Part shown: positions 28,601 through 36,267 of the stretch, in pieces
How the letters are laid out: each line of letters opens with the position of its first letter
Position numbering within the stretch: position 1 is the stretch's first letter
Assembly: GCA_013540605.1 (NCBI GenBank)
Contig: JABVCK010000028.1
Span: forward strand, 1 to 64,000
Reading direction: 5' to 3'
Length of the DNA: 64,000 nucleotides
Origin: Bacillota bacterium
Lineage (GTDB): Bacteria; Bacillota; Clostridia; Ch29
Notes under the pieces: generated by a model
What the model was told of the DNA's origin: nothing
Databases searched by the model: none
Seen by the model: the letters and a program-made list of their open reading frames with translations, nothing else
Program-made: the position numbers and the translations under genes

Positions 28601-30373
28601 TTCAGTATCATCACTGGTTTCAATTCCTCATAGGTAGGCTAAAATCAAATCCTGTTAGCGAGGATTTCAACCGCATAGAAGGGTTTCAATTCCTCATAGG
28701 TAGGCTAAAATCTATGCCACCCCTACATTTTTTCTTCGCCTTCAATTTTGTTTCAATTCCTCATAGGTAGGCTAAAATCGCCGTAGAGATGGCCCGGGCA
28801 AGCTCAAAGTAACTTGTTTCAATTCCTCATAGGTAGGCTAAAATCACATCTGGAGCCTGCGATACCAGATAGGCAGCAAGGTTTCAATTCCTCATAGGTA
28901 GGCTAAAATCCCTGACACCAAAGATTGAGTGGTATGCAGTGGGCGAGTTTCAATTCCTCATAGGTAGGCTAAAATCCATAACGTCAAATTGGGGACAGTT
29001 TGGGGACAAAATAGTTTCAATTCCTCATAGGTAGGCTAAAATCGGCAGAAGTTGAGACGCCCAGTCCGGAGAAAAAGGGTTTCAATTCCTCATAGGTAGG
29101 CTAAAATCATTCGCTTATCCTTGTCCTTTAGCACCTTTTTTGGTAGTTTCAATTCCTCATAGGTAGGCTAAAATCTCCTGACACCAAAGATTGAGTGGTA
29201 TGCAGTGGGCGAGTTTCAATTCCTCATAGGTAGGCTAAAATCTACACAATGAGAAGCGCCCTCATAGGTTTGACCGGTGTTTCAATTCCTCATAGGTAGG
29301 CTAAAATCATATGCGGTGAATGCAGCGAAAATTACGAAAAGTAGTTTCAATTCCTCATAGGTAGGCTAAAATCTACGAAGGTGATATAGTTTACGACCAT
29401 CATAATGAGTTTCAATTCCTCATAGGTAGGCTAAAATCCTTGTTTGTCATGTATAGATGAATGGTTGGATGAAATGTTTCAATTCCTCATAGGTAGGCTA
29501 AAATCCGTCGGGGTCCTGTTGTGATACCGCTTCATCATGGCTGTTTCAATTCCTCATAGGTAGGCTAAAATCGAGCCGGCGCTGGACTTGGAGGACTTGG
29601 AATTAGCGGTTTCAATTCCTCATAGGTAGGCTAAAATCCTGTTGCAAAGTCCGGTATTTCCTTTACCAGTATTAAGTTTCAATTCCTCATAGGTAGGCTA
29701 AAATCCTCAATGCTCTTCCTCCCCCAAGTTAACTCTTTTTTAGTTTCAATTCCTCATAGGTAGGCTAAAATCCCCTATGGATTTTAAAAAGTAGTATAGG
29801 GTTATACTGTGTTTCAATTCCTCATAGGTAGGCTAAAATCGGGCTCCGCATAGTGAATACGCCTTCAATGTAGCCATGTTTCAATTCCTCATAGGTAGGC
29901 TAAAATCCGGTAGATGAGGATACCGGAGAAAAGTATGGTTGGGGGTTTCAATTCCTCATAGGTAGGCTAAAATCCAACATTGCAGCAGTGCTGGTTGCGT
30001 ATGCCGCCGAGTTTCAATTCCTCATAGGTAGGCTAAAATCATTGCAAAGGGACAGCTGCGAATTGTGCTTTTCCCGGTTTCAATTCCTCATAGGTAGGCT
30101 AAAATCTGATGCCGATTGTGAGTATATTCGGTGGGGGTGTCGGGTTTCAATTCCTCATAGGTAGGCTAAAATCTCATGGGCTGTAGTTGGGTATTCAAGT
30201 TTCTTTTCAGTTTCAATTCCTCATAGGTAGGCTAAAATCTAATAAATTGGCAAAACAGCATTTGCCGAGGGGCTAAGTTTCAATTCCTCATAGGTAGGCT
30301 AAAATCTGGTATTTTCGGTTGCGTACTCTTTGCCCAGGTCGTCGTTTCAATTCCTCATAGGTAGGCTAAAATC
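19686..30373 (-). CRISPR. Large CRISPR array: about 161 repeats and 160 spacers
   Basis: The 30-nt repeat on the plus strand begins GTTTCAATTCC and ends GGCTAAAATC; all copies I read are identical. Spacers are about 35-38 nt and the mean period is 66.6 bases. I counted 161 repeats by hand (error of one or two possible). The minus strand is the transcribed one: its repeat ends ATTGAAAC, the usual Cas6-generated handle, and an AT-rich leader with a promoter lies at the right end beside cas2. New spacers should therefore be at the 30.3 kb end. Several spacers are repeated, including a three-spacer block (24116-24286 and 24647-24817). The trailer repeat shows no decay and the IS1634-type element starts 55 bases beyond it. 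Confidence 0.99.
26066..26085 (-). terminator. Intrinsic-terminator-like sequence carried by a spacer
   Basis: Within the spacer at 26049-26085 the minus strand reads AGCCC-UUCG-GGGCU followed by a run of U. This is a 5-bp stem closed by a very stable UUCG loop plus a U tract, oriented with array transcription. It probably came from a terminator in the captured phage or plasmid. Whether it stops pre-crRNA transcription is untested, but about 95 older spacers lie downstream of it. Confidence 0.5.
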
Positions 30374-30493
30374 CCATTTCACCCTCTATTTTACTCGCTT
30401 TTTATTAATTCTTCAATCATTTAAATACTCCTTTTGGTTAAACACGTTTTTTTTATATGCATTGTATTTCTTAGCATTTTACCGAATCAAAAA
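30374..30493 (-). promoter_or_regulatory. CRISPR leader with array promoter
   Basis: A 120-base AT-rich leader between the first repeat and the cas2 terminator hairpin. On the minus strand TTGATT (30490-30485) and TACAAT (30466-30461) are separated by 18 bases, a good promoter pair directed into the array. The leader also contains a Shine-Dalgarno-like AAAGGAG followed by ATG and nine codons (30420-30391, reading MIEELIKSE), which is probably chance but notable just before the first repeat. Confidence 0.75.
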
Positions 30494-30541
30494 ATGTCGT
30501 CGCCCTCCAGCGGTTTTTACGCTACTAGGGGTCGACGACAT
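30489..30541 (-). terminator. Terminator hairpin after cas2
   Basis: Arms ATGTCGTCG-CCC (30494-30505) and GGGG-TCGACGACAT (30528-30541) pair with one bulge, with a small inner AGCG/CGCT stem. On the minus strand the structure is followed by a T run, so it probably ends cas4-cas1-cas2 transcription. The T run overlaps the -35 region of the array promoter. Confidence 0.7.
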
Positions 30542-30560
30542 AAAATCTATACAGATAACG

Positions 30561-30824
30561 CTATAGGAACATTTCTTCCCCGCCTTTTTTTACTCCCATT
30601 ATTTCAACCTCTGAATATTTGGTGGTCCTGAAGGTGTAAAAAATCACCGAATCCTCGTCCTCATTGATGACTTTTTTTAGCTCCATTTTGAGCTTTTTAA
30701 AGTTGGAATCGGAAATATCACCTTCCAGCACAGAGTTCTGTACCCAATACAAATACTTCCGCGCCCTTTTCAGCACCTTTCCTACCCTTTTCTCCCCCAC
30801 ATCATAAACAAGAATCACAAACAT
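30561..30824 (-). CDS. cas2: CRISPR adaptation protein Cas2
   Basis: The 87-residue partner of Cas1 in spacer integration. It starts MFVILVYDVGEKRVGKVLK, with the ferredoxin-fold first strand and conserved Asp (YDV), and continues ARKYLYWVQNSVLEGDIS, the usual Cas2 helix and second strand. The C-terminal part has SVIFYTFRTTKY. It ends 20 bases before the terminator hairpin that borders the leader and starts 23 bases after cas1. Normal length and intact. Confidence 0.96.
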   Translation of the reverse strand: MFVILVYDVGEKRVGKVLKRARKYLYWVQNSVLEGDISDSNFKKLKMELKKVINEDEDSVIFYTFRTTKYSEVEIMGVKKGGEEMFL

Positions 30825-30847
30825 AGCTCAGTTCCCCCATCCATTGA

Positions 30848-31840
30848 TCACCATCTCGAAACAAAGGGTTCAAAATCCTCTTCGCCGATTAGATGCTTCT
30901 CAAGTTTATAGAGCTCCATTCTGATAAGTCTCCTGTAAGATACTTCTCTTCCTAGTTTTCTGTGCTTAATTGTGGTTTTAAGCTTTTTGTCAAATTCTTC
31001 GACAAATGTTTTTCTTCCCTTTTCTTTCAACACTATACCGCCCATTTCTCTGTCGAAATCATTTTCATTCAACATCCTTTTTCCGATCAGAGTAAATATT
31101 ACCCTGTCGACAATTATTGGTTTAAATATTTCTGCAATATCAAGATTTAGAGTAAACCGCCGGAAATTAGTTGCATGCAGGAATCCTATGCGAGGGTCGA
31201 GATGTGTCTTGTAAATCTCTCCCAACACCAAAGTGTACAGCATAGAGTTGCCAAAGCTTATCAAAGCATTCAACTGATTCTTAGGCGGCCTCTTAGTTCT
31301 ACTGTCAAAAACAAATTCCGTATCTTCTAAGATAATATCGAAGCTCCTGTAATAATAATCTCTTATGTTTCCTTCTATCCCCATGAGCTCCGAAATGCTG
31401 CGGCATTCTTCCACACGGCCTTCAAGGTTGTCTATCGCTAATTCAATCTCCGATATATCCCTACCCCTATTTGAATAATACTTAATCACATTAGTTATGT
31501 TGCCAATACTTCCCGCGATGATTCTCTTCGCTATATCCATTCTTAGTTCTTCGGACAGATAGTGTTCCGCCTGTTTTAAGGTCATATAACCCGAATTCAT
31601 ATGTTCCCGCGGGTAAAAAGACCCTGTATAATACCCATAATAGTTGAAGAAATGAAGAATTATCTCCTTTTGCGCTATTAGCTCAAGGAACTTTTTATTT
31701 AAGCTGGTTTCACCAAAAACAAATATGTCGCTTACATCCTCTACCGGTATGAACTTTCTTCCTGCCTCCGATTCAAAGCACAGAGTGTTGTCTTTCCTCT
31801 TAAACTCGCCATCGTTAAAGACATAAATTGTTTTTTTCAT
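30848..31840 (-). CDS. cas1: CRISPR integrase Cas1
   Basis: The 330-residue integrase that inserts new spacers at the leader end. The C-terminal helical domain has all expected catalytic regions: the Glu in ISELMGIEGNIRDYYYRSF, and the His and Asp in FLHATNFRRFTLNLDIAEIF. It opens KKTIYVFNDGEFKRKDNTL, typical of the Cas1b branch found with I-B systems. It ends 23 bases before cas2 and begins 10 bases after cas4, so the three form one operon. Appears fully functional. Confidence 0.97.
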   Translation of the reverse strand: MKKTIYVFNDGEFKRKDNTLCFESEAGRKFIPVEDVSDIFVFGETSLNKKFLELIAQKEIILHFFNYYGYYTGSFYPREHMNSGYMTLKQAEHYLSEELRMDIAKRIIAGSIGNITNVIKYYSNRGRDISEIELAIDNLEGRVEECRSISELMGIEGNIRDYYYRSFDIILEDTEFVFDSRTKRPPKNQLNALISFGNSMLYTLVLGEIYKTHLDPRIGFLHATNFRRFTLNLDIAEIFKPIIVDRVIFTLIGKRMLNENDFDREMGGIVLKEKGRKTFVEEFDKKLKTTIKHRKLGREVSYRRLIRMELYKLEKHLIGEEDFEPFVSRW

Positions 31841-31850
31841 AGGTGACCCC

Positions 31851-32357
31851 CTAACTCCAACAGAATTCTCTGTATCCGCAATTGCTGCAAAACCGTGACT
31901 TCTCCACCTTCGGAGGTTTCTGCCTGTAAATTATATCAAGAATTGCCTCTCCTGCAGAAGCCAGTTCATCTCTTAATTCATCTGTCAGTATTACTTCTTC
32001 TCTTTTTTTCTCCCCGGGAAACATAAGCAGCCCAACAGCGTCTATTCCTTTATTCTTTAGTTCCAACAGGTAATATGCCAACTGCATCCTAGCGCTAGCT
32101 TCAAACTTTGAGCTCTTTTTCACTTCTCCAATTATTACTTGTCCGTCCACTTTCTTCAGGACGTCAAATTTCAAATTTCCTACTGAAATTTCTTTTTTGT
32201 CTCTTTGGTATGCATTTTCCTGTATGAAACGCCCCAGGTCAATATTGGGATTATCCTGGTCCGGACCTATATTGTGCGCCATAAGCCATACTTCCCGTTT
32301 GCAGATGTAATAGTACCATATAAGAGTACCGTTTACTTTAAGTTCTGTGTCTTCCAT
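31851..32357 (-). CDS. cas4: CRISPR adaptation exonuclease Cas4
   Basis: A RecB-fold nuclease that trims prespacers and sets PAM orientation. One Cys near the start (YYICKREVW) and three near the end (CSNCGYREFC) can hold a 4Fe-4S cluster. The nuclease core shows IIGEVKKSSKFE and later AYYLLELKNKGI. I start it at the ATG at 32357, nearest to GGGTGAT; GTG codons at 32366 and 32360 are alternatives. First gene of the adaptation operon. The presence of Cas4 fits I-B adaptation and defined spacer orientation. Confidence 0.95.
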   Translation of the reverse strand: MEDTELKVNGTLIWYYYICKREVWLMAHNIGPDQDNPNIDLGRFIQENAYQRDKKEISVGNLKFDVLKKVDGQVIIGEVKKSSKFEASARMQLAYYLLELKNKGIDAVGLLMFPGEKKREEVILTDELRDELASAGEAILDIIYRQKPPKVEKSRFCSNCGYREFCWS

Positions 32358-32551
32358 CACTATCACCCACTTTTATAGATGTGGTATTTATACATTTCTC
32401 CAGCGCGTATTAATTTCCTCCTTTTTTGGCTAATTGTGTCAAACAATCGTCGACATCGCCGTATCTTTTTATATTCTACGGAATCCCTCAACCTTCTACT
32501 GCCTTTTCTGTGTTATGATAATATATATGACTTCTATGGAGGGTTGCTCAA

Positions 32552-32698
32552 ATGGAAAATGCAGGAACATGGATAGCAGTGGTTGTATTTATAACTCTGG
32601 TAGTGTTATTTATACATAATCTGAAGAAGAAGGTCGACGAAGGCATCAACAGCATGGAAGAAATGGACCTTAAGTATAAGAACAAGACCCTGAAATAG
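32552..32698 (+). CDS. Small single-span membrane protein, 48 residues
   Basis: A short open frame starting ATG at 32552, nine or so bases after GGAGGG. The translation MENAGTWIAVVVFITLVVLF is a clear transmembrane segment, followed by a charged cytoplasmic tail (KKKVDEGINSMEEMDLKYKNK). It is followed immediately by a hairpin terminator. A -10-like TATGAT/GATAAT region lies about 30-40 bases upstream. It is encoded divergently from cas4 and convergently with the catabolic operon. Function unknown; no named family recognised. Confidence 0.6.
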   Translation: MENAGTWIAVVVFITLVVLFIHNLKKKVDEGINSMEEMDLKYKNKTLK

Positions 32699-32706
32699 GG
32701 TCTTTT
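32684..32706 (+). terminator. Terminator after the small membrane protein gene
   Basis: AAGACCC and GGGTCTT form a 7-bp stem around TGAAATA, followed by TT; the stop codon lies in the loop. A second hairpin, GAAGACC with GGTCTTC (32718-32736), follows at once and may end transcription of the convergent catabolic operon. Confidence 0.65.
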
Positions 32707-32802
32707 CAAATAGAAAAGAAGACCTTAACGGTCTTCAGATGGAGGTACAAGAATGAAGTTTTCTCTATATGATGAACACTTTTTTGATGTTTTTAGATTG
32801 AG

Positions 32803-33567
32803 TTATCTGCCTTTATATAAATCCTCCACTACCCTTTTGCAAGCGTCGTAGATAATCCCTACATCCACCGAATACGAGATATACTGCACGCCCAGCTCTA
32901 TCCACTTGTGTCCGGTCTTCACATCGTCAACAAAGGTCCCCACGTATTTGCCGCTGTTTTTTGCCTTCCGCACCACTTCAATCATCTTTTCTTCCACCAT
33001 GGGATGGTTGACCTGGCCGGGCACCCCCAGGGACTGCGACAGGTCGTACGGCCCGATGAAGATTATGTCTATCCCCTCAACCTCAAGTATTTCATCCAGA
33101 TTGTCTATGCCTTCCTGTCCTTCTATATGTACGATCACCATAGTCTCTTCGTTGGCCCTCTTGAAATAATCCGATTTATCCATGGCCGAATATTCCGCAG
33201 CCCTTACGAACCTGCATACCCCTCTTTCCCCCCTGGGCGCAAACTTGGCGGCCTTGACGGCCATTTCCGCATCCCGGCGGCTGCAAATCTGGGGTACCTG
33301 TACAGCATCCGCTCCGATATCCAGAGCCCTTGATATCATCGCCGGGTTGTTCTCGGTCACCCTGACAACGGCAGAGATGCCCGCGAGGTGCGCCGCCCTT
33401 ACCATATCTTCGGCAGCCAATACGTTAAGGGGTCCATGCTCACAGTCGATAATGGCATAATCAAACCCTGCAATTCCGACAATCTCAACTACCGCCGGCG
33501 CCGGCAGCTTCAAAAATGGACCCGCTACAAACTTTTGCAAGCCAAGTTTCTGTTTCAATCTGTTCAT
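32803..33567 (-). CDS. HpcH/HpaI family class II aldolase
   Basis: A metal-dependent aldolase that splits 2-keto-3-deoxy acids to pyruvate and an aldehyde, or a related citrate lyase/DDG aldolase type. Family features are YAIIDCEHGPLNV, GADAVQVPQICSRRDAEMAV, FAPRGERGVC, VHIEGQEGIDNLDEI (metal-binding Glu) and GPYDLSQSLGVPG (metal-binding Asp). I start at the ATG at 33567, preceded by GGGGAGGA; the upstream in-frame start lacks a site. It is the last gene of the long catabolic operon. The aldehyde it releases may be the substrate of the tungsten enzyme encoded upstream; this is inference. The exact substrate cannot be fixed. Confidence 0.88.
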   Translation of the reverse strand: MNRLKQKLGLQKFVAGPFLKLPAPAVVEIVGIAGFDYAIIDCEHGPLNVLAAEDMVRAAHLAGISAVVRVTENNPAMISRALDIGADAVQVPQICSRRDAEMAVKAAKFAPRGERGVCRFVRAAEYSAMDKSDYFKRANEETMVIVHIEGQEGIDNLDEILEVEGIDIIFIGPYDLSQSLGVPGQVNHPMVEEKMIEVVRKAKNSGKYVGTFVDDVKTGHKWIELGVQYISYSVDVGIIYDACKRVVEDLYKGR

Positions 33568-33592
33568 TTTTGCCGTCCTCCCCGCTACCATT

Positions 33593-34831
33593 TCAAAATA
33601 ACCTCGACGTAAAGATTTGTTTCAGCCCTGCTTTTGTAATATACTTGCCGGGCTCTTCAACCGCTCTGCCTGCCCTGATATCCCAATATACCATACCGGC
33701 ATAGCTGATATCGCCTGCAAAAGCGGCTCCAACGGGTTTTCCGTCCCGTATCACAATTTTGCGGTATACCTGCCTTCTTTCATCAAAATTACTGTACACT
33801 TCGCATCCCTTTATATCTTTCTCCCTTATGCTGCCGATAATGATGAAGGGCATGCCGTTTATTACAAAGGAGTTCATGCTCAATCCACCGGTATATTCCC
33901 TTTCAAGCCCAAGGATGCTGCCTGCCGCAATCCTGCCCTGCTGGGCCGCATCCGGCCACAGCGTGAACAGACCTGTACGGGTATTGAGGTAATCCATGGA
34001 CTGCGCTACATCTCCGGCAGCATAGACGCCCTTGACCGTGGTTTCCATCCCCGCATCCACAAGAATGCCCCGTTCCACTGCGATGCCTGTACCCTTTACT
34101 ATGTCAATATTTGGCTTTACGCCTTTGCCGGCTATGACCATATCGGCATCAATTACGGTGCCGTCTTCAAGCGCCACATACCTTACACCCTGGCCGTTAC
34201 CGCCGATTTGCTTTATGCTGGCGCCTAAGCGTATATCTATTCCCTCTGCCGAAAGGCTGCCGAATATCAATCTCGAAACCGTCTCGTCGGCTATTGCGGA
34301 CAGCAGCCGTGAGGATGCAACTATAAGTTTTACCTGTGCTCCCGATTTTTTTACGGCGGTTGCAGCTTTTAGGGCCACAAGGCCCCCTCCCAGTACAACG
34401 CAGCTCTTTGCTCTTTTTGCCCGGTCTTTTATACCCTCCGCATCCTCCAGATCCCTCAGGTAAAACACACCCGGGAGATGCTCCCCATCAACGTTCACGC
34501 CCGTCGGGGAAGCGCCCGCTGTTATGATCAGCCTGTCGTAACGGACCGTGTTCCCGCTGTTAAGTCTAAGTTCCTTGTTGTCTGCGTCTACAGCAAGCAC
34601 CGCTTCATTTACAACGCTGACCCTCCTGTCATCAACCAGGTCGCGGGATGCAAAGAACAAATCCTTTTTCTCCAGCTCGCCGGAAATATAATTCGGCAGC
34701 AGTACCCTTGAGTAGAACAAATCCCTGTCCCTCGTAACAATTATAACCCTGTCCTCTTTTTTCATGCCCGGAAGGAGGGTTTCCAGGGCACTCTTAGAGG
34801 CAATACTGCTGCCGATTATTACGATTACCAT
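33593..34831 (-). CDS. FAD-dependent pyridine nucleotide-disulphide oxidoreductase
   Basis: A 412-residue NAD(P)H:acceptor oxidoreductase of the NirB/rubredoxin-reductase type. The FAD-binding Rossmann site is VIIGSSIASKSALETL (lacking the third Gly of GxGxxG), the NAD(P) site is SCVVLGGGLVALKAA, and GVYAAGDVAQSMDY is the second FAD motif. No redox-active CxxC is seen. Its start overlaps the end of the ferredoxin gene. In such clusters the protein probably passes electrons between the ferredoxins of the aldehyde oxidoreductase and NAD(P); that is inferred from context. Confidence 0.85.
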   Translation of the reverse strand: MVIVIIGSSIASKSALETLLPGMKKEDRVIIVTRDRDLFYSRVLLPNYISGELEKKDLFFASRDLVDDRRVSVVNEAVLAVDADNKELRLNSGNTVRYDRLIITAGASPTGVNVDGEHLPGVFYLRDLEDAEGIKDRAKRAKSCVVLGGGLVALKAATAVKKSGAQVKLIVASSRLLSAIADETVSRLIFGSLSAEGIDIRLGASIKQIGGNGQGVRYVALEDGTVIDADMVIAGKGVKPNIDIVKGTGIAVERGILVDAGMETTVKGVYAAGDVAQSMDYLNTRTGLFTLWPDAAQQGRIAAGSILGLEREYTGGLSMNSFVINGMPFIIIGSIREKDIKGCEVYSNFDERRQVYRKIVIRDGKPVGAAFAGDISYAGMVYWDIRAGRAVEEPGKYITKAGLKQIFTSRLF

Positions 34832-35307
34832 TTCTCCTTACCTCCGGTTTTTGCAGTCAAAAGCCCTGCCAGTTTCCTGCGCTTGTTTGCTCTGCTGTGG
34901 GCCGGCTTTTCAAACTGTATTGCACCATGCGGACATATTCGAGCGCATTTTTCAAGGTGGTTGCAGGTGTCGCATTTAAAATTCCTATCGCCCATACGCC
35001 CGATAGCGCAAAAGGGACACACCATCACGCACATATTGCAGCCTACGCATTTTTCACTATTCAGCAAAATGTACCCGTCTTCCCTTCTCCGCACTAAAGC
35101 GCCGGCCGGACAGGCATCAAGGCAGGGAGCCTCTTCACAATTTCTGCAGATGTTAGGGTAAAAACCGCTTTCGTCTCCATCCAATATCCAGATCCGCGAA
35201 GCATTGGGGTTGAATACCCCGTTCTTATCAAAGGAGCATGCAAGCCGGCACAGGCCGCAGCCCGTGCATTTATCCTTTTGTATACTCACTGTCACTGAAC
35301 CGCTCAA
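34825..35307 (-). CDS. Poly-4Fe-4S ferredoxin (aldehyde oxidoreductase electron carrier)
   Basis: A 160-residue iron-sulphur protein with up to four clusters: CTGCGLCRLACSF, CRNCEEAPCLDACP, CVGCNMCVMVCP and CDTCNHLEKCARICP. This arrangement is like the HycB/AorX electron-transfer subunits. The start is TTG behind GGAGG, which lies in the last codons of the MoaD-like gene. It is one of two similar ferredoxins in the operon (the other at 36260-36751). Cytoplasmic, no signal peptide. The likely role is to take electrons from the tungsten enzyme. Confidence 0.88.
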   Translation of the reverse strand: MSGSVTVSIQKDKCTGCGLCRLACSFDKNGVFNPNASRIWILDGDESGFYPNICRNCEEAPCLDACPAGALVRRREDGYILLNSEKCVGCNMCVMVCPFCAIGRMGDRNFKCDTCNHLEKCARICPHGAIQFEKPAHSRANKRRKLAGLLTAKTGGKEKW

Positions 35308-35311
35308 TCCG

Positions 35312-35587
35312 TTAACCTCCCATGATGTGAGGCATTATCAACACCTCTGAGTTTTCACACAAAGCAGTCCCGGAACCTCTTAGGGTGTGGACGTTTCGCC
35401 TGTCTACCAGAATCACGATATCCTTTGATACATCTCCCTTTTCATCCAGGAGGACTCTCATTTTAGGCCCAAAATCCTCGATCAGTATTTCACAGAGCTC
35501 TCCAACATTTTCCGCCTTTATATGCACTTTCTCTTTGCCGGCTATATCGGTGAACGGGGAGACAAACCTAACCAATGCCAAGCGCAA
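35312..35587 (-). CDS. MoaD/ThiS-like ubiquitin-fold sulphur carrier
   Basis: A 91-residue protein ending with the diagnostic GG (LIMPHIMGG), the point at which sulphur is attached as a thiocarboxylate. The fold pattern (VRFVSPFTDIAGKEKV near the start, EVLIMPHI at the end) matches MoaD. MoaD donates sulphur for molybdopterin, and the AOR tungsten site needs two pterins, so a dedicated copy beside AOR makes sense (inference). The start is a TTG at 35587 or 35581. It overlaps the ribosome site of the ferredoxin that follows. Confidence 0.85.
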   Translation of the reverse strand: MRLALVRFVSPFTDIAGKEKVHIKAENVGELCEILIEDFGPKMRVLLDEKGDVSKDIVILVDRRNVHTLRGSGTALCENSEVLIMPHIMGG

Positions 35588-35598
35588 TCACTCCCACA

Positions 35599-36267
35599 TT
35601 ACAGCGTCCTGCCGGACAACAGGATCGCCGTCTGCCCTATCCTTCTGCCCAGCATAACAGCCTGTTTGATCCCTTCGTCATCCGCCAGCACGGCATCTTT
35701 CTTGGCTCCCTCCAGGCCCATCTGCCAGCCGGCAGCGCCGACATAGCCCCCTTCATGTCCCGGGGCCACCGTAACAAACTTATTTAGCAGCAGGAAATGC
35801 AGCATTGTCGACAACGCCGTTTCCTGTCCCCCGTTCCTGTCATACCCGACGGTAACGGCGCCTGCTGCGGTCCTGGTCCAGTCGGGCACCGGGTGAGGGA
35901 AATCGGGATGCCATATCGCCTTCACAAGGGATGTCCACCTCTCCATAAATGCCCTCATCTGGGCGTTCACATTGAAGAAGTACACCGGCGCCCCAAGAAC
36001 AACGCCGTTTGGAACGGGGTCAACAAAATTTTTAACTACTTCCAGCCAGTCGTCCTTCAATATACAATAGGAGAGTTTTCTGACACACCCGTCACAGTTT
36101 ATGCAAGGCTGAATTTTTTTGCCTGCCAATGACAATAGCACAACCTCCGCGCCATAGCCCCTGTTTTCGGCTTCTTCTTTTGCCGCCAGCAGCGCTTTTT
36201 CAACCAGTATTTCGGTATTTGCATGCCTGGGACTGGAACTCAGCCCTACAAACCGCAGCTTATCCAT
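35599..36267 (-). CDS. Flavodoxin-fold NADPH-dependent FMN reductase family protein
   Basis: A flavodoxin-like redox protein. The FMN phosphate loop is LSSSPRHANTEILVEKAL, and PNGVVLGAPVYFFNVNAQMRAFMERW is the conserved second flavin-binding segment. A cysteine-rich stretch CINCDGCVRKLSYC (about residues 55-70) is typical of iron-sulphur flavoprotein-like members and could bind a cluster. The ATG at 36267 lies within the end of the preceding ferredoxin gene and follows GGTGGG. Its partner is probably one of the two ferredoxins. Confidence 0.82.
   Translation of the reverse strand: MDKLRFVGLSSSPRHANTEILVEKALLAAKEEAENRGYGAEVVLLSLAGKKIQPCINCDGCVRKLSYCILKDDWLEVVKNFVDPVPNGVVLGAPVYFFNVNAQMRAFMERWTSLVKAIWHPDFPHPVPDWTRTAAGAVTVGYDRNGGQETALSTMLHFLLLNKFVTVAPGHEGGYVGAAGWQMGLEGAKKDAVLADDEGIKQAVMLGRRIGQTAILLSGRTL

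Noticed and set aside
19686-30373. Several plus-strand frames in the array that translate to repeated FQFLIGRLKS
   Set aside because: They are the translated CRISPR repeat and spacers, not genes.
32752-32850. Plus-strand 32-codon frame with GGAGG before its ATG
   Set aside because: It overlaps the conserved end of the HpcH/HpaI aldolase gene and lies just after two terminator hairpins; no other support.
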